Origin: an uncultured archaeon A07HN63
Lineage (GTDB): Archaea; Halobacteriota; Halobacteria; Halobacteriales; Haloferacaceae
DNA length: 11,234 nt
NCBI GenBank assembly: GCA_000496215.1
Contig: KI543216.1
Coordinates: 87,285-98,518, forward strand
Direction: 5' to 3'
The notes beneath the pieces are model-generated. The model searched no databases. It saw only the letters and a list, made by a program, of their open reading frames with translations, and was not told the DNA's origin. Shown here in pieces: positions 1-6,539 of the stretch. The translations under genes and the position numbers were made by a program. The number at the start of each line of letters is the position of its first letter. The first letter of the stretch is position 1.

Positions 1-355
1 CACCGGTCGGAGCGAAGTACTCCGTGAGGCGAGTCGGAATCTGCTGGGTGAGTTCGAAGACGAGCAGCTCGAAGATCGGGAGTTAATGGGTGTGGTCACG
101 GTGCTGTTCGACTACGAGACAACGAGCGTCGAGGAGAAGATGATGCATCTTCGCCACGAACACGAGGATATTGTTGCGTCGAACTTTCACAGTCACGTCG
201 GCGGCCATCACTGTATGGAACTGTTCGTACTGGAGGGGTCGCTTGAAGAAATCTCGACGTTCGTCGGCAAGATTCGAGCGACAAAAGACACACTTACTGT
301 CGACTATTCGGTGTTGCCGGTAGATGACTTCGGGCCGCTGGCCGATATGAACTGA
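1..355 (+). CDS. nikR: NikR-type nickel-responsive regulator, 5'-truncated by window edge
   Basis: The reading frame is open from position 2 and enters the window inside the ribbon-helix-helix domain (TGRSEVLREASRNLLGEFED), so the first roughly 25 residues lie upstream. The rest is the C-terminal ACT-like metal-sensing domain. Its nickel site is complete when set against E. coli NikR: a His eleven residues before the FHSH motif (H76 equivalent), both His of FHSH (H87 and H89), and the Cys of GGHHC (C95). Family knowledge: NikR binds operator DNA as a tetramer when nickel is present and represses nickel uptake genes. The gene sits 194 bases before a second NikR paralogue and upstream of a nickel/cobalt ECF importer, its likely target. 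The end at 355 (TGA) is clear. I see no terminator hairpin after it. The family assignment is secure; the metal (Ni rather than Co) is inferred. Confidence 0.9.
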   Translation, partial: TGRSEVLREASRNLLGEFEDEQLEDRELMGVVTVLFDYETTSVEEKMMHLRHEHEDIVASNFHSHVGGHHCMELFVLEGSLEEISTFVGKIRATKDTLTVDYSVLPVDDFGPLADMN

Positions 356-515
356 TTCTGTGTTCCCTTTCGGCCATCCGTTTACAACCCGTGGCCATGT
401 TTGTTTCAGCTGTCTTCGTCCCGTATAATTCATTTGAGCAACGCCGGAGGCCAGATCGAACCTAATCTCTACTACGATTTTGTGGCTATATTATTAACTT
501 ATTTTTTTCAGACCG

Positions 516-527
516 CTATAACTATTA
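516..527 (+). promoter_or_regulatory. Candidate TATA-box region for the second NikR gene
   Basis: The gap 356-549 is GC-moderate at first and then becomes very AT-rich from about 480. The TATA-like stretch CTATAACTATTA lies 23-34 bases before the ATG at 550, the spacing expected for a leaderless or near-leaderless haloarchaeal transcript. A similar element, GGCTATATTATTA, occurs about 30 bases further upstream (484-496) and could be an operator half or an alternative box. No Shine-Dalgarno sequence precedes the ATG. This is positional inference only. Confidence 0.4.
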
Positions 528-549
528 TCTTCGAATTAAATTTTAATAT

Positions 550-981
550 ATGCCCATCGTCAGTTCTTCGATGACAGAGCGACTCCGGAACGATCTCGAT
601 ACGTTTGCGGACGAACACGGGTACACGGGACGAAGTGAGGTCATCCGCGAGGCCTGCCAGTCACTGCTGGAGGAGTATCGACAGTCCGACGACGAGGATC
701 GGTGGGTGCTGGCGACTGTGACGGCTATCTTCGGCTACGACGAACCGGAGATCGAACGCCGGATGATGGATATTCGCCACGAGTTTGAGGCGTCGATTCG
801 GTCGAACTCCCACACCTGCCTCGAAGATAACGCCGGCTGTGTCGAGACGTTCGTTATCGAAGCCGCACATAGCGATGTCTTGCAGTTTATCGGAACCGTT
901 CGGGGCGTGGACGAATCGATCGCAGTCGAGTACACGGTCACAGCCGTCGATGTGATGAACGCCGAGATCAGCCGGCTGTAA
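550..981 (+). CDS. nikR: NikR-like regulator with altered metal-site ligands
   Basis: This 143-residue protein has the NikR layout. An N-terminal ribbon-helix-helix domain covers about residues 1-45 (PIVSSSM strand, then TGRSEVIREACQSLL), followed by an ACT-like metal-binding domain (about 52-136). Aligned by eye to E. coli NikR, H77 and H88 match H76 and H87. The H89 position is C90, and the C95 equivalent is C97, displaced by a one-residue loop insertion. The site would therefore be His2Cys2 rather than His3Cys. The truncated paralogue at 1-355 keeps the standard ligands. The ATG at 550 is preferred over the internal ATG at 571 because it restores the DNA-contacting beta strand. The gene lies 138 bases upstream of the metal ECF operon in the same direction, so it is a plausible regulator of that operon. 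Specificity for Ni, Co or another metal cannot be decided from sequence. Confidence 0.85.
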   Translation: MPIVSSSMTERLRNDLDTFADEHGYTGRSEVIREACQSLLEEYRQSDDEDRWVLATVTAIFGYDEPEIERRMMDIRHEFEASIRSNSHTCLEDNAGCVETFVIEAAHSDVLQFIGTVRGVDESIAVEYTVTAVDVMNAEISRL

Positions 982-1049
982 GTTCGGAATCGCTCGCGTC
1001 ATCGTGCGTGCCGACGCTCGATTCTATCAACATACAGCATAAATACCAC

Positions 1050-1077
1050 TATCATTATTATCTTTATTCTCTTGATA
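1050..1077. promoter_or_regulatory. Candidate NikR-type operator dyad upstream of cbiM/nikM
   Basis: TATCA at 1050-1054 is mirrored by TGATA at 1073-1077, an inverted repeat spanning 28 bp with an 18-bp spacer. The E. coli NikR operator (GTATGA-N16-TCATAC) also spans 28 bp, and the half-site spacing is similar. A direct copy of CTATCA lies at 1024-1029, 25 bases upstream of the one at 1049-1054. The dyad sits just upstream of the TATA-like element of the importer operon, where a bound repressor could interfere with TFB/TBP loading. Five-bp half-sites in AT-rich DNA are weak evidence. Confidence 0.35.
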
Positions 1078-1084
1078 CAGTAAG

Positions 1085-1097
1085 TTTATTATAATTT
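1085..1097 (+). promoter_or_regulatory. TATA-like promoter element of the nickel/cobalt ECF operon
   Basis: TTTATTATAATTT is the most AT-rich segment of the gap 982-1119 and lies 23-35 bases before the ATG at 1120. That is the expected distance for a leaderless or very short-leader haloarchaeal transcript. No ribosome-binding site is visible between it and the ATG. Confidence 0.45.
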
Positions 1098-1119
1098 GAT
1101 CTAATATTGCCAAACACAT

Positions 1120-1800
1120 ATGGCACACATTCATCTCGGCGAAGGCACGTTCCCGCTGTGGGCACTCGCGCTATGGACGACAATCGGTGCTATACTCGTC
1201 GCCGCAGTTGTCTACCGGGTCCGGAAGGGTGGTATCAAGACACACCAGATCGCACTGGCGGGCATCGGTGCGGCAGCGAGTTTCGCGGTCTTCCAGCTGA
1301 ACATTCCCGTGTGGGGTGGGATTCACATGAATCTCACCGGACTGGTGGGTATTCTGGCTGGCCCGCTGCTGGGCTCGCTGATTGCACTGGTTGTAAATAT
1401 CTTCTCGGCGGCGCTCGGCCACGGCGCGGTCGGCCTGATCGGCGCGAACACCCTGGTCAACGCCTCGGAGGCCATCGTCGCCTACTACATGTTTAAGACG
1501 CTGATGGGGATGGACTGGGATGTCTTCCCCGCCAGCACCAGCGCCGCAACGGTCGGCCTCTCGGCGGGCGCCTTCCTGATGGGAGCGATTATCGTTATTA
1601 GCGGCGTGAACGGAAGCGCGCTGCCGCGTGGTGACCTGACGATCGCCGTAGCGGGTCTCGTTGGACTCAATCTTGGCGTCGCCGTCATTGAGGGACTCCT
1701 GACGGGCTTCATCGTCAACTTCCTCGCCTCCGTGCGTCCAGACCTCGTTGGCCTCGCCGACCGTGACACCCAAGAGGAGCCGACAGGGGTGACCGCCTGA
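1120..1800 (+). CDS. cbiM: Nickel/cobalt ECF transporter substrate-specific membrane subunit (CbiM/NikM)
   Basis: This 226-residue polytopic membrane protein is about the usual CbiM/NikM length. It begins MAHIHLGEG, has about six hydrophobic segments, and carries the family blocks GGIHMNLTG (H69) and GLIGANTLVNA (about 105-115), which correspond to the conserved His and the GAN-xx-N/MA region of CbiM. Family knowledge: CbiM/NikM binds Ni(II) or Co(II) with the free N-terminal amine, the His at position 2 and a conserved internal His. Here an Ala stands before the His, so removal of the initiator Met would expose NH2-Ala-His and recreate the same geometry (inference). The stop overlaps the next start as TGATG, indicating translational coupling. 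Choice between nickel and cobalt rests only on the NikR neighbours. Confidence 0.88.
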   Translation: MAHIHLGEGTFPLWALALWTTIGAILVAAVVYRVRKGGIKTHQIALAGIGAAASFAVFQLNIPVWGGIHMNLTGLVGILAGPLLGSLIALVVNIFSAALGHGAVGLIGANTLVNASEAIVAYYMFKTLMGMDWDVFPASTSAATVGLSAGAFLMGAIIVISGVNGSALPRGDLTIAVAGLVGLNLGVAVIEGLLTGFIVNFLASVRPDLVGLADRDTQEEPTGVTA

Positions 1801-2012
1801 TGCAGCGCTGGAAGCAGTACGGTGGGCTCGGTGCGCTCTTCGCCGCCTTTCTCGCCGCCGGCTACTGGGGCTTTACCGCAACCGGCGGCGCACTCCCGTG
1901 GGCCAAGCGGTCCGCGAAAACACTCCAACGCGGCGTGCAGGAGGGCGGCGGCGCACTCGTTAATTTGGCCGCGGTATCATCGTTGCGGGACCAATCCGGA
2001 AGGGAGGGCTGA
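1800..2012 (+). CDS. Small membrane protein, N-terminal part of a CbiN/NikN-like ECF subunit
   Basis: A 70-residue protein that starts inside the cbiM stop (TGATG). It has a basic N-terminus (MQRWKQ), one transmembrane segment (about residues 8-27, GLGALFAAFLAAGYWGF) and a probable extracytoplasmic segment with an amphipathic look (ALPWAKRSAKTLQRGVQEGG). Its position between cbiM and cbiQ is that of CbiN/NikN, which normally has two membrane helices. After residue 54 the reading frame looks wrong: from 1965 to 2009 five of 15 codons begin with T. The -1 frame over the same bases has no codon starting with T and reads FGRGIIVAGPIRKGGL straight into the next small gene. The last 16 residues are therefore probably not the natural C-terminus. 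Sequence similarity to classical CbiN is not evident; the role is inferred from position and topology. Confidence 0.6.
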   Translation: MQRWKQYGGLGALFAAFLAAGYWGFTATGGALPWAKRSAKTLQRGVQEGGGALVNLAAVSSLRDQSGREG

Positions 2013-2119
2013 TGCTCGAATTCGGCGGACTCGTCGCCCTCCTGGCCGTGATTGGTCTCGGGCTATACGTCTACGTCGACCGCTATGGCGGCTTTGACGG
2101 CGACCGAACAACACAGTAA
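2012..2119 (+). CDS. 35-residue single-helix membrane peptide, likely C-terminal part of the CbiN/NikN-like subunit
   Basis: An ATG at 2012 overlaps the preceding TGA (TGATG) and opens a 35-codon frame, MLEFGGLVALLAVIGLGLYV followed by a short polar tail YVDRYGGFDGDRTTQ. There is one clear transmembrane helix (about residues 5-22). The stop TAA (2117-2119) is 2 bases before the cbiQ start. It may be a genuine microprotein of the ECF operon. Alternatively it is the second helix of a single two-helix subunit beginning at 1800, separated by a missing T in the AATTTGG run at 1962-1968. Its frame is open upstream to the TAA at 1961, and the intervening codons look coding. Confidence 0.6.
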   Translation: MLEFGGLVALLAVIGLGLYVYVDRYGGFDGDRTTQ

Positions 2120-2121
2120 CC

Positions 2122-2934
2122 GTGACCACACTCTCGAATCACGTTCCCGATCCGCGGCTCATTACAGCGTTTGCCGAACGGCAAGACGGTCCGTTGCACC
2201 GCGTCAATCCATGGACAAAGGTCGGTGTGGTTGGGGCACTCGTCCTCGCTGTCACGGTGTTAGACCGACTCGCGCTTCTGGCCGGACTCTACGGCACTGT
2301 TCTCGGTATCTACGGTCTGGCAGGGCTGCCCTATCGACGGCTCATCGGCTGGTATACGCTTCCGATGCTGTTCATCGTCTCTGTCGCCGGGCCACTGGCG
2401 TTTTTCGAACCGGGCACGCCCATCGGTGGATCGCTCTCGACACCGCTTGGTGGGCTCTCGGTCACGTGGGCTGGCCTCAGCCTCTTTCTGGAGCTAACCT
2501 GTCGATCACTCACGGTTGTCACGTTCGCCCTGACGGCATCAATGACCACCAAATACACCGATGTGGCGTATATACTTGGCCGGTTGCTGCCGCGGCCAAT
2601 CGACCAGATTGCGTTACTCACCTACCGATTTACCTTCGTCATGCTTGAGACCCTTGAGGACTTGGTGAAAGCTGCGCTTTCCCGTGGTGCGAACCTCGCG
2701 GAGTTCTGGTCAAATAGACGGCTCTACGCCAGAATTCTTGGCATGACGATGCTGTCGGCGATTGAGCAATCTGAACGACTCGTCAAGTCGATGGAAGCCC
2801 GTGGCTACAACGGCGACATCACACTGTACGGCGATGTCTCACGGCCACCAGTCCGCGAACTAGTGATTGTCGTTGGCTCGTACAGTGCTATCATCGGTTA
2901 TGGGGTGGTCGCTGTCTACGAGGTGGGGCTGTGA
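2122..2934 (+). CDS. cbiQ: ECF transporter transmembrane (T) component CbiQ/NikQ
   Basis: A 270-residue protein starting at GTG, 2 bases after the previous stop. It has about five hydrophobic segments (about 33-63, 68-95, 112-140, 160-176, 245-265). It carries the two cytoplasmic coupling-helix motifs of ECF T-components: AALSRG (about 184-189) and SERLVKSMEARGY (about 217-229, the classical A-R-G motif that docks into the ATPase grooves). Family knowledge: the T-component couples ATP hydrolysis by CbiO to the substrate-binding subunit CbiM. The 3' end overlaps cbiO (GTGA), so expression is coupled. The haloarchaeal NHVPDPRLITAFAER extension before the first helix is polar and probably cytoplasmic. 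Confidence 0.9.
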   Translation: MTTLSNHVPDPRLITAFAERQDGPLHRVNPWTKVGVVGALVLAVTVLDRLALLAGLYGTVLGIYGLAGLPYRRLIGWYTLPMLFIVSVAGPLAFFEPGTPIGGSLSTPLGGLSVTWAGLSLFLELTCRSLTVVTFALTASMTTKYTDVAYILGRLLPRPIDQIALLTYRFTFVMLETLEDLVKAALSRGANLAEFWSNRRLYARILGMTMLSAIEQSERLVKSMEARGYNGDITLYGDVSRPPVRELVIVVGSYSAIIGYGVVAVYEVGL

Positions 2935-3806
2935 GCCGAGACGCGACACCGCTCATTGATCTTCGGTGTGAGGCCCACACCTATCCCGACGGGACAGTCG
3001 GCATGCACGATGTCGACTTTGAGGTGTATCCCAACGAGGTTGTCGCGCTCGTCGGTGGCAACGGTGCCGGGAAATCGACGCTTCTCGAACACCTGAATGC
3101 AACGCTGGTTCCCGACGACGGCGAACTTGTCGTCGACGGCACGCCGGTCACCGAAGACAACAAACAGTACGCGCGAAAAGAGGTTGGCTTCGTGTTTCAG
3201 GACGCCGATACGCAACTCGTCGCGCCCACGGTCCTCGATGACGTGCTGTTCGGCCTCCAGAACTACGGTGTTGCCGATGACGAAGCACAAGAGCGCGCTC
3301 GTGAGGCACTGGCAACTGTCGACGCGGGCCATCTTGCAGACCGGATCCCGCACTACCTGAGCGGCGGCGAAAAACGCCTCGTCGGCCTTGCGGGCGTCCT
3401 CGTCCTCGAACCAAGTGTTGTTGTGCTGGACGAACCACTCGCTGGGCTTGACCCCGAGCGCTCCCGGCTAGTCGCTGACCGAATCACCCAGATTCACGAG
3501 GAGGGTATCAGCGTCGTGCTGTCGACACACGACCTCGAATTTGCCGCTGAAGTCGCAGACAGAGTCTGTGTAATGGCCGATGGCAACGTTGTTGGAAGCG
3601 GAACGCCCCAGACAGTATTTTACGATGACGCGCTGTTGGCGGACGCGAACCTTCACCCGCCGAGTGCAGTGCGAATCGCTCGCGAGGCGGGACTTGCGGC
3701 GACTGCACAGCCGGTAACGGAGGCAGACCTCGTGTCGCTGCTCACGGGGTTCACCGAGGATGAAACGACAGAGATACCCGCTCCAGATGGGCGCGGACGC
3801 AACTGA
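2931..3806 (+). CDS. cbiO: ECF transporter ATPase CbiO/NikO
   Basis: A 291-residue ABC ATPase with an intact catalytic set: Walker A GGNGAGKST (42-50), Q-loop glutamine at 90 (VGFVFQDADTQ, the CbiO-type version), signature LSGGE (143-147), Walker B VVVLDEP (163-169), D-loop AGLDP and switch histidine H200 (STHD). The C-terminal 60 residues after VFYDDALLADANLHPPSA are the CbiO-type extension. It starts at GTG inside the cbiQ stop and is the last gene of the operon; the following gene is convergent. Family knowledge: it energises CbiMNQ-type import from the cytoplasmic face. Cobalt versus nickel cannot be distinguished from the ATPase. Confidence 0.92.
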   Translation: MSRDATPLIDLRCEAHTYPDGTVGMHDVDFEVYPNEVVALVGGNGAGKSTLLEHLNATLVPDDGELVVDGTPVTEDNKQYARKEVGFVFQDADTQLVAPTVLDDVLFGLQNYGVADDEAQERAREALATVDAGHLADRIPHYLSGGEKRLVGLAGVLVLEPSVVVLDEPLAGLDPERSRLVADRITQIHEEGISVVLSTHDLEFAAEVADRVCVMADGNVVGSGTPQTVFYDDALLADANLHPPSAVRIAREAGLAATAQPVTEADLVSLLTGFTEDETTEIPAPDGRGRN

Positions 3807-3868
3807 GAGTTCTTGGTATTTCGCATCAGGCCTCCAGCAGCAGAGACTCGGTCAGCGCCGACCAGCGG

Positions 3869-5152
3869 TTATCTAGCCGGCCTCATCGGCTCCATCGTGT
3901 GCTTGCAAATTGAATCAATGGCAGCTGTAATGCGATCCCCACTCCGTCGTGCGCCGGGGATATTCGGCGCGTACGGGCCAACGGTGCCGAGTGCGAGTGC
4001 CCCGGAGACATAGAGCGGTACTCGACCATCAGAAACGGTTCGCCAGGCCAGTGTCTGATCATCGAGTCGTGGAAGGCCACGGTAGCCACGAGCCAGATCA
4101 AGTGTGTCCGCAAGTCGCTCGACAAACGGATGATCGAACACCGACGCAAACCCGGTGGCACAGACGACCTGATCCGGACGTAATCGGGTGTCGTCGTCAA
4201 GCGTCAGTTGAACGTGATCGCTCTCTTGGGTTGCCTGAATAACCTCACCCTGTCGAATCTGAAGCTGACCGCTCTGGCGACGAGTGTCCAGCGTGTCGTA
4301 CAGATACGGTGGCACCGTCGCCGTATGTCGGGCGTTCTGTACGACATCGAAGCGGGCTTTCGACGCCGGTGGATGGTGGTGCAGTTCACGTTCGATGTGG
4401 CGCCAGTTGAGCCATTGTGGGTCTGCTTCAGTGACCTCCCATTCGAGCGGCTGTCGGGAGAGCAGCGTTACTGACTCTCCTTCACTGCGCGTGGCGGCCA
4501 GTTGGGCCGCAGTAATGCCACCGCCAATGATGACTGTCTCCGTCGTATCGGCGGCCGGGTCGAAGCGTCCCCAGACGTGTTTGACACCCGCAACTGAGCG
4601 GCCCCACTCGGGGAGATGCTGTCGCCCGCCGTGGCCGATGGCAAGCACGCAGCTCCGTGTGTCGATCACGCCGTCATCGGTTACGACTCGCAGCCCTCCA
4701 TCGGGCCGGTCGTGGATCGTTGTGGCTGTTGTCTGTCTGTGGAGTGTGTCGAGACTGTTCGACTCGATGACGTGGTCGGCGTGGTCAAGAAACAGTGCCA
4801 GTCCGGGTCGGTCAGGGTAGTCGACCGTTGGTCGGAGTTCGTCCTCGCGACCGTGGCCCTCGGCAAAATCTTCGAGCGCGAATGCGTCGGTTCCGAGGTG
4901 ATTGACGTACGTCGACCGCAACGAGTCCATCCCACAGGCGCGGGCCTTTCGCCGGAATGAGTCGAGTAAGCGGTCGTTTGGGTCGACAATAACGAGTGCG
5001 TCACGGTCGAGAGTAGTGTCTTCGAGGAGCCGTTGGCTGAGGTAGGTGCCATGGATACCACCACCAACGACGACGCAGTCGACGCTTGGCGCACGGTCGA
5101 TACCGCCAGACGCGACACCGGTGATAGCAGGTGGATCGGTGGATGTCGGCAT
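3869..5152 (-). CDS. FAD/NAD(P)-binding flavoprotein, N-hydroxylating-monooxygenase-like
   Basis: With the ATG at 5152 this is a 427-residue two-dinucleotide-fold flavoprotein. The first Rossmann motif is VVVGGGIHG (27-35), placed for FAD. The second, VIIGGGITAAQLA (207-219), would take NAD(P)H. The ATG motif VVCATGF (329-335) and a C-terminal YVSGALALGTVGPYAPNIPGAR segment complete the fold. This order resembles the lysine/ornithine N-monooxygenase and related pyridine-nucleotide-disulphide families. No redox CxxC pair is seen, so a thioredoxin-reductase role is unlikely. An in-frame ATG at 5224 would add 24 residues but runs through the AT-rich promoter, so it is rejected. The gene is divergent from the COG0523 GTPase gene with a 96-bp gap and convergent with cbiO. 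Its substrate is unknown; co-regulation with metal limitation is an inference from the shared promoter. Confidence 0.75.
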   Translation of the reverse strand: MPTSTDPPAITGVASGGIDRAPSVDCVVVGGGIHGTYLSQRLLEDTTLDRDALVIVDPNDRLLDSFRRKARACGMDSLRSTYVNHLGTDAFALEDFAEGHGREDELRPTVDYPDRPGLALFLDHADHVIESNSLDTLHRQTTATTIHDRPDGGLRVVTDDGVIDTRSCVLAIGHGGRQHLPEWGRSVAGVKHVWGRFDPAADTTETVIIGGGITAAQLAATRSEGESVTLLSRQPLEWEVTEADPQWLNWRHIERELHHHPPASKARFDVVQNARHTATVPPYLYDTLDTRRQSGQLQIRQGEVIQATQESDHVQLTLDDDTRLRPDQVVCATGFASVFDHPFVERLADTLDLARGYRGLPRLDDQTLAWRTVSDGRVPLYVSGALALGTVGPYAPNIPGARRSGDRITAAIDSICKHTMEPMRPAR

Positions 5153-5183
5153 TGTGTCCGGTCGTCTCGTCTGAAGGCATCGC

Positions 5184-5193
5184 GTATTAATAA
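5184..5193 (-). promoter_or_regulatory. TATA-like element for the flavoprotein gene
   Basis: On the minus strand CTTATTAATA lies about 32-41 bases before the ATG at 5152, consistent with a transcript leader of about 5-12 bases. Its core TATTAATA (5185-5192) is a perfect palindrome. It forms the left arm of the 96-bp divergent promoter region 5153-5248. Confidence 0.4.
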
Positions 5194-5213
5194 GACTATC
5201 GACTAAAATAATA

Positions 5214-5243
5214 ACTACTATCAATAAGGTGCTCTATTGTAGT
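5214..5243. promoter_or_regulatory. Candidate operator dyad over the COG0523 promoter
   Basis: ACTAC (5214-5218) is mirrored by GTAGT (5239-5243) with a 20-bp spacer, centred about 20 bases before the ATG at 5249. The dyad covers the presumed TATA element TATCAATAA (5219-5227) and the presumed start of transcription, an ideal place for a repressor. No copy was found upstream of the zinc-finger or ASCH genes, and the znuA promoter is outside the window, so the sensor is unknown. Half-sites of 5 bp could be chance. Confidence 0.3.
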
Positions 5244-5248
5244 AATAC

Positions 5249-6529
5249 ATGCCACAGGAAACAACCCCCGTGACGGTGCTGTCAGGCACACTCGGTGCCG
5301 GAAAGACCACCACACTCAATCACCTCCTGCAGGAGAGCGGCGACCGCGAGCTGGCCGTCCTCGTCAACGACATGGGCGAGGTCAACGTCGACGCCGAACT
5401 CGTCGCCGAGTCCTCCGATATCTCGGCCGATGAAGAGGAGCTGGTCGAACTCGACGACGGCTGTATCTGCTGTGAGCTTCGCGGTGACCTGCTTGATGCC
5501 ATCGGCGAACTCACCCACGAGCGGAGCTTCGACGCCATCATCGTCGAGTCGACCGGCGTTGCCGAGCCCCTGCCAGTCGCCCAGACGCTCACACTCGGCT
5601 TCGACCAGTCGGATCTGGATCCAACCGAGTTCTACGAGGAAACCGGGATCGAACCGCTGGACGGCTGTCACATGGATACAGCAGTGACGGTCGTCGACGC
5701 TCATCAGTTCCAGACGGCGATGGAATCCGAGCAACTCCTCGACGACGACGGCACCGAGAAACACCTCGGTAGTCTGCTGGTCGAGCAGGTCGAGTTCTGC
5801 GACGTGCTGTTGCTCAACAAGTGCGATCTGGTCGATGAGCAAACACTGAAAGAAATCGAGGAACTCGTCGAGACACTCCAGCCGCGGGCGGAGATCATCC
5901 GGACGACCCACGGTGGGGTCGACATCGAGCAGATCGTCGACACCGGCCGCTTCGACTTCGCGGATGCAAGCCAGTCGGCCGGCTGGATGCAGGAGCTCCA
6001 GGATCCCCATGCATCGGCCGAGGAGGAGCACGGCGTGACATCGTTCGTCTTCGAGGCGCGACGCCCGTTCCACCCCGAGCGATTCGCCGAACTGCTCGAT
6101 GCGTTCCCTGATACCGTGGTTCGGTCGAAGGGCCACTTCTGGCTGGCTGGCCGCGAGGAGATGGCGATCATGCTCAACATTGCCGGGCAGTCGGTACGGA
6201 TCGCCCCGGCGGGCAACTGGGTGGCGACGCTACCGCCAGAAGAGCGAGCCGAGAAGTTGGAGGCGGTGCCCGGTCTCGATGAGGTCTGGGACGACGAGTG
6301 GGGCGACCGCGGTACGCGACTCGTGGTGATCGGCACCGAGATGGATCACGACGCTCTACGAAGCCGACTTGACGAGTGTCTCCTCACCGAGATCGAGATG
6401 GACGCCGAGTGGTCGGCCTTCGAGGATCGGTTGCCGCGGTTCGAGGTACCCGAAGACGCTGAGGAAAGCGACGAACAGACCCCTGCGGCCGATCCCGACA
6501 AACAGGAGGAGATCGGCCTTGCTGACTGA
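5249..6529 (+). CDS. COG0523 G3E-family GTPase, putative zinc metallochaperone
   Basis: A 426-residue P-loop GTPase. Walker A GTLGAGKT is at 13-20, the family-defining metal motif C-x-C-C (GCICCEL) at 72-75, the Walker B region ESTGVAEP at 100-107 and the base-recognition NKCD at 190-193. The C-terminal CobW_C domain begins near FVFEARRPFHPERF (about 266-279) and ends with an acidic tail. Family knowledge: COG0523 proteins include CobW, HypB-like and UreG-like relatives and the zinc-limitation chaperones YciC/ZagA/ZigA/ZNG1. The zinc assignment here is contextual: a cysteine-depleted S14 paralogue lies three genes downstream and znuABC lies nearby. There are no cobalamin synthesis genes in view. 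It heads a plus-strand cluster ending at 7152 and has its own AT-rich divergent promoter with no Shine-Dalgarno. Confidence 0.88.
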   Translation: MPQETTPVTVLSGTLGAGKTTTLNHLLQESGDRELAVLVNDMGEVNVDAELVAESSDISADEEELVELDDGCICCELRGDLLDAIGELTHERSFDAIIVESTGVAEPLPVAQTLTLGFDQSDLDPTEFYEETGIEPLDGCHMDTAVTVVDAHQFQTAMESEQLLDDDGTEKHLGSLLVEQVEFCDVLLLNKCDLVDEQTLKEIEELVETLQPRAEIIRTTHGGVDIEQIVDTGRFDFADASQSAGWMQELQDPHASAEEEHGVTSFVFEARRPFHPERFAELLDAFPDTVVRSKGHFWLAGREEMAIMLNIAGQSVRIAPAGNWVATLPPEERAEKLEAVPGLDEVWDDEWGDRGTRLVVIGTEMDHDALRSRLDECLLTEIEMDAEWSAFEDRLPRFEVPEDAEESDEQTPAADPDKQEEIGLAD

Positions 6530-6539
6530 CTCGCCACCT

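Noticed and set aside
1102..1110. TAATATTGC shared exactly by the upstream regions of cbiM (1102-1110) and the zinc-finger gene (7823-7831).
   Set aside because: Position relative to the start codon differs (9 versus 1 bases), and an AT-rich 9-mer can recur by chance; no other copy supports a regulon.
1959..1968. Programmed -1 ribosomal frameshift joining the two small membrane genes.
   Set aside because: The site GTTAATTTGG does not fit the X-XXY-YYZ slippery pattern, and no following stem-loop was evident; an indel or separate genes are simpler explanations.
5153..5224. N-terminal extension of the flavoprotein to the ATG at 5224.
   Set aside because: The extra 24 residues are read from the AT-rich divergent promoter and overlap its TATA-like element; the ATG at 5152 gives a normal start before the first Rossmann strand.
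5282..6136. Minus-strand open frame of 284 codons.
   Set aside because: It lies wholly antisense to the COG0523 GTPase, whose motifs are unambiguous; such shadows are common in GC-rich haloarchaeal genes.
5249..6529. Assigning the GTPase as cobalamin-synthesis CobW.
   Set aside because: No cobalamin synthesis genes are in the window, and the downstream Cys-depleted S14 points to zinc; the broader COG0523 name is safer.
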